Part shown: positions 59,670-64,000 of the stretch, piece by piece
Position numbering within the stretch: the stretch's first letter is position 1
How the letters are laid out: each line of letters opens with the position of its first letter
Source: CBDDHT01 sp965228615
GTDB taxonomy: Bacteria > Pseudomonadota > Alphaproteobacteria > Rhizobiales > Methyloligellaceae
Direction: 5' to 3'
DNA length: 64,000 nucleotides
NCBI GenBank assembly: GCA_965228615.1
Contig: CBDDHT010000003.1
Location: 620,001-684,000 of the forward strand
Made by a program: the position numbers and the translations under genes
The notes under the pieces: generated by a model
Seen by the model: the letters and a program-made list of their open reading frames with translations, nothing else
Told to the model about the DNA's origin: nothing
Databases searched by the model: none

Positions 59670-62600
59670 ATGGCGAACGAGCAGTCGAAGGGAGCTGACG
59701 CGTCGATACGCGGTGCGGGCCCACAGGAAACTGAGCGCCCGGCAGTGGCTCTTGGAACGCGCCGAGCCGAAGCCACGAGCGAGCCAGAGATCCAAGCTCC
59801 GAATACAGCCAGGCCAAGACCTCAAGGACAGGACGTTGCCGGTCAGCATCGTGATGCGCAGGAGGCATCCGACGACAATGGTGCGCGACGTGCCGCCGAA
59901 ACACCGCGCCGGCAGATTGCCGCAAATGATGACCTGCCATCGATCGGCGGGCTGATTTATGCACTGCAACAACGTCCATCCCGATCGACCTTTATGGTGG
60001 CACTGGTCTCCAGCATCATCTGGCTACTGTTGTCGACGACTATCGGCTGGACCCTGCTCAATAATCAGATTTCGGAGGTATCCGGTGTCTCGGAGGCCTT
60101 TACGAGCCCCAATATTTTGGCCTTTGTGGCTACGATCATCATCCCAATCGTGTTGTTTTGGTTTCTGGCCCTGTTGATTTGGCGCGCCCAGGAACTTCGG
60201 CTGATGGCATCTGCCATGACCGAGGTTGCGGTGCGCCTGGCGGAACCCGATCAGATGGCCGAGCAATCCGTTGCATCCGTCGGTCAGACAATCCGACGCC
60301 AGGTTGCAGCAATGAACGATGCAATCTCGCGCGCGCTTGGGCGGGCCGGCGAACTCGAGGCCCTTGTTCACAACGAGCTTGCGGCGCTCGAGCGGTCTTA
60401 CGGCGAGAATGAATTGCGCATCCGTGGCCTGATCGAGGAACTGACAAGCGAACGTGAGGCTCTTGCCAACAATAGTGAACGCGTCAGTCAAGCGCTCACG
60501 GGCATCGGCAACCGCGTTTCACGTGACATTACGATGGCTGGTGAACAGGCGACCAAAGCGCTGGCATCGGCGACAACCACCCTCGCGGACACGCTTGCGG
60601 CCAAGGGCGATAAGATCACGGCCGCGGTGTCGGCGGCAGGTACAGCTGTCGACACCCGCTTGGCAGAACGTGGCGCACAGGTGACCGAGCAACTCGTTGG
60701 TCAAGGCCGCGCTGTCGCCGAAAAACTCGACGGCGCCACCCGTCAGGTCGCCCAGATGCTGCAAGAGACCACCAAGCATGTCACAGCATCGATCGAAGCC
60801 AATCGGGACACCTTGTTCCAATCCCTCTCAAACGTCTCGGAGCGTATTGAGAGCGAGGTTCCACTGCTTCTTGAGCGCCTCGACAAAGAACAGTCCCAAT
60901 TGAGCTCGGCGATCAATGAAGCGAGCCAGAGCATTACAGCTCTCGAGACCGCTGTGGCCCAAGGGACCGGCAATCTCAACGCCACCCTGCATGAACACTC
61001 GAACACCATCCAGAATGTCTTCACCCAGAAGACGCAGATGCTCGACTCGCTGCTGGCACAGAAAGCCCAGGCGATCGAACACGCGCTCGGCCATCGCTCG
61101 GAGGCCATCACGGCGACCATCGCCGAGAGAATCAAGGCACTTGATTCTGCCTTTACCCAGCAGTCCGGACAGCTTGAGACGAAGATGGTTGAGCACACCC
61201 AGAATCTGGGTGCCATCATGACGGAAGGCATGGAGACTGTCCGCAGCTCCACGGAGTTGATGAACCAGCACTCGGACAAGGCGACCAGCGATCTGACGGC
61301 TCAGGCCGAGAATCTCCGCGGAGTCTCCAAAGGTCTGCTCGATCAAATCCACAGCTTGACCCAGCGCTTCGACAATCAGGGACAGGCGATCATGTCGGCT
61401 GCGCAGGCCCTGGATTCCTCGAACTCCAAAATCGATTCAATCCTGCAGCGCCGTCACGAGGAAATTTCCGGTCTTTTGGATTCGGTCGGCACCAAGGCGC
61501 AGGATCTGGACAAAATGATGCTGTCCTATTCGGACTTGATCGAGAACTCATTGGTCAAGACCGAGTCACGGGCCAAGCAGATTGGCGATTCGCTCTCCAA
61601 GCAGACGGAAACGCATTCGCAAGAAGCCCTGGCCCAGATCGAGCACCTGCGTGCCGAGGCCCGCGAGCGAACGGAAAAAGCGGTGGGCGAGCTCAAAGGA
61701 AACTTCGAGCATATTACCGGTGTCGTGAACCAGCAGCTCACTCATCTGACGACACAGTTCGGCCGCACGGCTCATGAAGTAAAGGAGCAAACGCAGCGAA
61801 CGGCAACCGAGCTTGAGACCACGCGCGAAGCCCTCCATCGTCGCATGCGGGATCTTCCGAATGAGACCAAAGAGAACGCTGAAGCTGTCAAACAGGTCCT
61901 TTCGGAGCAGATCAAGGCGCTCGGCGCGTTGACGGCTCTCGCAACCGAGAGCAATGCGCTGGATGATATCTCGCGGCCCGGCGACAGCGCTCGACTCGTG
62001 AGCCGTGACAGTGGCAGCGGCGGCGACATTCAACGCCCTGCCCTGACTGTCGAGCCGCGCCAGGCACCGGCAGCCATCGCACCGCCACCAGCTGCAATTC
62101 CGGCAAGCCCGGAATTTCAGCGCCAACCTCAAGCCATTGCGCCACCGCCGGCGGCGGCTGCGCCCACACCAGCTACCGAGCAGCCACGCGCTCCGCAACC
62201 CAATACACCGCCGGCATCAGCCCCAAGATCTCCTGCCGCGCCACAGCCTTCAGCACCATTGCCGATCCCACCGGGTGGCAATCAAGGACGGTTTTCATAT
62301 GTCGACGCATTGAGCAGCGAAGGGCAGCCGGTCCGACAGCGCCAGATTTTGGAGCCATCACGCTCCGCGGATGCCAAACCCGGTCAAGATGCACGGCCTG
62401 TCAATCCGCAACCTCCTGCAGCCGCACCGCCGGCCCAGCAACCGCATCCGGCACAAAGTGCATCTGCGGCTCAGCAGCCAATGCCGTCTGCGCCCAGTAA
62501 CGGGGCGGCTACAACACAACGCCCTGCTGCATCCAACCCGACACCGGATCTGGCGTCCGTAACGGCCCATCTGGCTCAGAAGCTGAGCATCGCGACGCCG

Positions 62601-63191
62601 CGTGAGGAACAGGCACAAGCAGCTCCTGCTTCAGGTGAAGCACAAAAAGCTGACGGCGGACGAGGATCATGGTCTCTCGGGGACCTGCTTGCGCGAGCCT
62701 CTGAGCCCGAAGACGAGAGCTTCAAACCCGAAACCGATCTCGGCCCGGCACCCGAATTTCTGCAGTCCCGGCAGGAACGTGCTCCGGCACACGAGCCACC
62801 GCCACGGCCACAGTCTCAACCGTCACCCGGTGTACAGGCTACTGCAGGCAGCGATGCGTCGGCAGCCCTCAGGCTCGACGATCTCGCCAACGCCATCGAC
62901 CACAATACCGCTGTCGAAGTCTGGCAGCGCTTCCGTCAGGGCGATCGTGGGGTTCTCAGCAAGCAACTCTACAGCCATGAAGGTCAGGCTGCGTTCGACG
63001 AGATCAATCAACGCTATCAAAGCAACGGCGATTTCAGAACGACTGTCGACAGATATATCGGCGACTTCGAGCGCCTTCTCAAGGAAGCTGAGACCAAGGA
63101 TCCTTCTGGTAGCCTGCTGCAGAATTATCTGAGTTCGGAGACGGGCCGCGTCTATCTGATGCTGGCCCATGCAAGCGGGCGTCTGCGCTGA
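59670..63191 (+). CDS. GPR/RgsE-like polar-growth scaffold protein
   Basis: A 1173-residue protein resembling the growth pole ring protein GPR of Agrobacterium (RgsE in Sinorhizobium), which organises unipolar cell-wall growth. It has a disordered N-terminus (1-95), two membrane helices (108-130 and 149-171), a very long apolipoprotein-like amphipathic/coiled-coil region (about 175-790), and a Pro/Ala/Gln-rich linker (about 800-1050). The conserved C-terminal domain (about 1070-1173) has EVWQRFRQGDRGVLSKQLY, FRTTVDRYIGDFERLL and GRVYLMLAHASGR. Agrobacterium GPR is about 2100 residues, so this version is roughly half as long. Family assignment is from memory of the C-terminal pattern and domain order. 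Confidence 0.75.
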   Translation: MANEQSKGADASIRGAGPQETERPAVALGTRRAEATSEPEIQAPNTARPRPQGQDVAGQHRDAQEASDDNGARRAAETPRRQIAANDDLPSIGGLIYALQQRPSRSTFMVALVSSIIWLLLSTTIGWTLLNNQISEVSGVSEAFTSPNILAFVATIIIPIVLFWFLALLIWRAQELRLMASAMTEVAVRLAEPDQMAEQSVASVGQTIRRQVAAMNDAISRALGRAGELEALVHNELAALERSYGENELRIRGLIEELTSEREALANNSERVSQALTGIGNRVSRDITMAGEQATKALASATTTLADTLAAKGDKITAAVSAAGTAVDTRLAERGAQVTEQLVGQGRAVAEKLDGATRQVAQMLQETTKHVTASIEANRDTLFQSLSNVSERIESEVPLLLERLDKEQSQLSSAINEASQSITALETAVAQGTGNLNATLHEHSNTIQNVFTQKTQMLDSLLAQKAQAIEHALGHRSEAITATIAERIKALDSAFTQQSGQLETKMVEHTQNLGAIMTEGMETVRSSTELMNQHSDKATSDLTAQAENLRGVSKGLLDQIHSLTQRFDNQGQAIMSAAQALDSSNSKIDSILQRRHEEISGLLDSVGTKAQDLDKMMLSYSDLIENSLVKTESRAKQIGDSLSKQTETHSQEALAQIEHLRAEARERTEKAVGELKGNFEHITGVVNQQLTHLTTQFGRTAHEVKEQTQRTATELETTREALHRRMRDLPNETKENAEAVKQVLSEQIKALGALTALATESNALDDISRPGDSARLVSRDSGSGGDIQRPALTVEPRQAPAAIAPPPAAIPASPEFQRQPQAIAPPPAAAAPTPATEQPRAPQPNTPPASAPRSPAAPQPSAPLPIPPGGNQGRFSYVDALSSEGQPVRQRQILEPSRSADAKPGQDARPVNPQPPAAAPPAQQPHPAQSASAAQQPMPSAPSNGAATTQRPAASNPTPDLASVTAHLAQKLSIATPREEQAQAAPASGEAQKADGGRGSWSLGDLLARASEPEDESFKPETDLGPAPEFLQSRQERAPAHEPPPRPQSQPSPGVQATAGSDASAALRLDDLANAIDHNTAVEVWQRFRQGDRGVLSKQLYSHEGQAAFDEINQRYQSNGDFRTTVDRYIGDFERLLKEAETKDPSGSLLQNYLSSETGRVYLMLAHASGRLR

Positions 63192-63304
63192 ATCAGTCCT
63201 GCCCTGCTGGATGCCGATGATGATGAGCTTCGCGCATTGATGAAACGAGCGCAGACAGGTCGGTCGTTCCACACGAATGCCAGGCAAGTATAGAATACAG
63301 CCAG

Positions 63305-63919
63305 TCAGATCTGCTTATGCTGCTGGGCGACCCAGGGCACAATCTGACGCAGGACGGTATCGAATGCACGGTTGAGAGATGCCACCATCTCGCGGGCATC
63401 TGTTGGATTGCTCGGCGCAGTTGTCTCGAAAGCGCGGGATGCAATCATCTTTCCCGCATTGCCGTCGATCACCTTGACAAAGATTGCCACGCGCGCCGTT
63501 GCACGATCCCCGTTCACCTCAACCTGAAATGCATTCAGTTGCGAGGCCATCTCGATATCGGCATCGAGGCGGTCGCTCCGCGATCCAACGGCTTTGACCA
63601 GTCCCGCATTCTGGAATGCTTGCACCATCCGGTCCTGAATCAGCTTCGGAAGACGATCGCTCCATGCGGCGCCCTTGAAAAAGCTGATCTGGTCCGCGCC
63701 AGGTTTAACCAGCAACCGGTCGGTCCCAAGCGCACGAACAGCCGTCGGTTGATTGACGACGAGCTGAAATGGTGCCGCGCGCGGCGGCGTAACGGTCGAA
63801 ATACGCGTTGGAATGAGATCGTAAGTTGCGGGCGCAGGCGCAGTCCCACCAATCACCGCCCCGCACCCGGCGAGTGCGATACACGATGCTGCGGCAGAGA
63901 CTATTGCGGCTGCTCGCAT
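63305..63919 (-). CDS. ABC/Mla-type transport auxiliary lipoprotein
   Basis: A 204-residue lipoprotein: signal MRAAAIVSAAASCIALAGC with lipobox LAGC (Cys19). The mature domain matches the ABC_trans_aux (PqiC-like) family: ATYDLIPTRI, the paired GTDRLLVKPGADQISFFKGA, WSDRLPKLIQDRMVQAF and the C-terminal helix LNRAFDTVLRQIVPWV. It is probably the last gene of a leftward operon for an MCE/Mla-like lipid transporter whose permease, ATPase and MCE genes would lie right of the window. Confidence 0.88.
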   Translation of the reverse strand: MRAAAIVSAAASCIALAGCGAVIGGTAPAPATYDLIPTRISTVTPPRAAPFQLVVNQPTAVRALGTDRLLVKPGADQISFFKGAAWSDRLPKLIQDRMVQAFQNAGLVKAVGSRSDRLDADIEMASQLNAFQVEVNGDRATARVAIFVKVIDGNAGKMIASRAFETTAPSNPTDAREMVASLNRAFDTVLRQIVPWVAQQHKQI

Positions 63920-64000
63920 GTTTGACGTGCCCTGGTCGTTCTGTAGCGGAGACTAGGTTCCGCGTACGGCCTGCCCCATTTATTGGCTCGGATTGTATTC

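Noticed and set aside
63980..64000. Possible C-terminal end (E-Y-N-P-S-Q-stop, minus strand) of an upstream MCE-type gene
   Set aside because: Only six codons are in the window; two other frames are also open, so the reading cannot be decided.
1..64000. CRISPR arrays, prophage, integrases, insertion sequences or a defence island
   Set aside because: No regularly spaced direct repeats, no transposase or phage structural motifs, and gene content is consistently chromosomal core or flagellar.

Overview
The window is about 64 kb of a GC-rich alphaproteobacterial chromosome, most like the Hyphomicrobiales (Rhizobiales). Markers for this are the folE-hisI-patatin-CBS order, the cysE/DUF3126 pair, a DksA with one zinc cysteine, FliX, FlbT/FlaF/FlaG flagellar regulators, a YcjX-DUF697 pair, perfect TTAA-N7-TTAA CtrA-type boxes and a large GPR/RgsE-like polar-growth protein. 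No phage, integrase, transposase, CRISPR array or plasmid gene was seen. The species cannot be named from the sequence alone.

Layout. 1-13 kb: housekeeping metabolism (GTP cyclohydrolase I, HisI, patatin lipase, CBS protein, rhomboid protease), PAS and PilZ regulators, a periplasmic transglutaminase-like cysteine protease, a gamma-carbonic-anhydrase-type protein, serine acetyltransferase, a crotonase, an alpha/beta hydrolase, a zinc-finger protein and an FAD monooxygenase. 13-20 kb: tRNA-Leu(UAA), a GGDEF-EAL c-di-GMP enzyme, MmcQ/YjbR, aspartyl-tRNA synthetase, RNase D and DksA.

20.7-38.3 kb is a flagellar island: fliX divergent from flgI, a FlgJ-like rod protein, a FlgN-like protein, three tandem 748-749-residue flagellins (each with its own leader and terminator), flaG, flbT, flaF, and on the opposite strand flgE-flgK-flgL. 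Sigma-54 type promoters (GG-N10-GC) lie before flgI and flgE, and a CtrA-type box lies between fliX and flgI, as expected for a Caulobacter-like class II/III flagellar hierarchy. The flagellin leaders share a 19-nt block exactly 40 nt before each ATG. In two of them the Shine-Dalgarno sequence sits in the loop of a small hairpin, a plausible FlbT/FlaF post-transcriptional target. The flagellin genes show tract identity that suggests gene conversion.

38.5-53 kb: a MoxR ATPase and its likely CoxE-type VWA partner (5.7 kb apart), YcjX/DUF697, a glutathione transferase, a membrane-anchored YEATS-like protein, OxyR beside a possible divergent small RNA, DUF924, a TauE/SafE permease, a sodium:solute symporter, a 36-bp perfect inverted repeat, an ECF sigma/anti-sigma pair and two methyltransferases. 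53.5-64 kb: a hybrid-input histidine kinase with its response regulator, a TrxR-like ferredoxin-NADP reductase with a [2Fe-2S] ferredoxin, an Hpt protein, the GPR/RgsE-like protein (with a CtrA-type box between it and hpt) and the lipoprotein subunit of an ABC/Mla-type transporter.

No single gene cluster here looks like an undescribed defence or biosynthetic system. The most unusual signals are regulatory: the flagellin leader element, the OxyR-flanked sRNA candidate, the three CtrA-type boxes and several strong palindromes.
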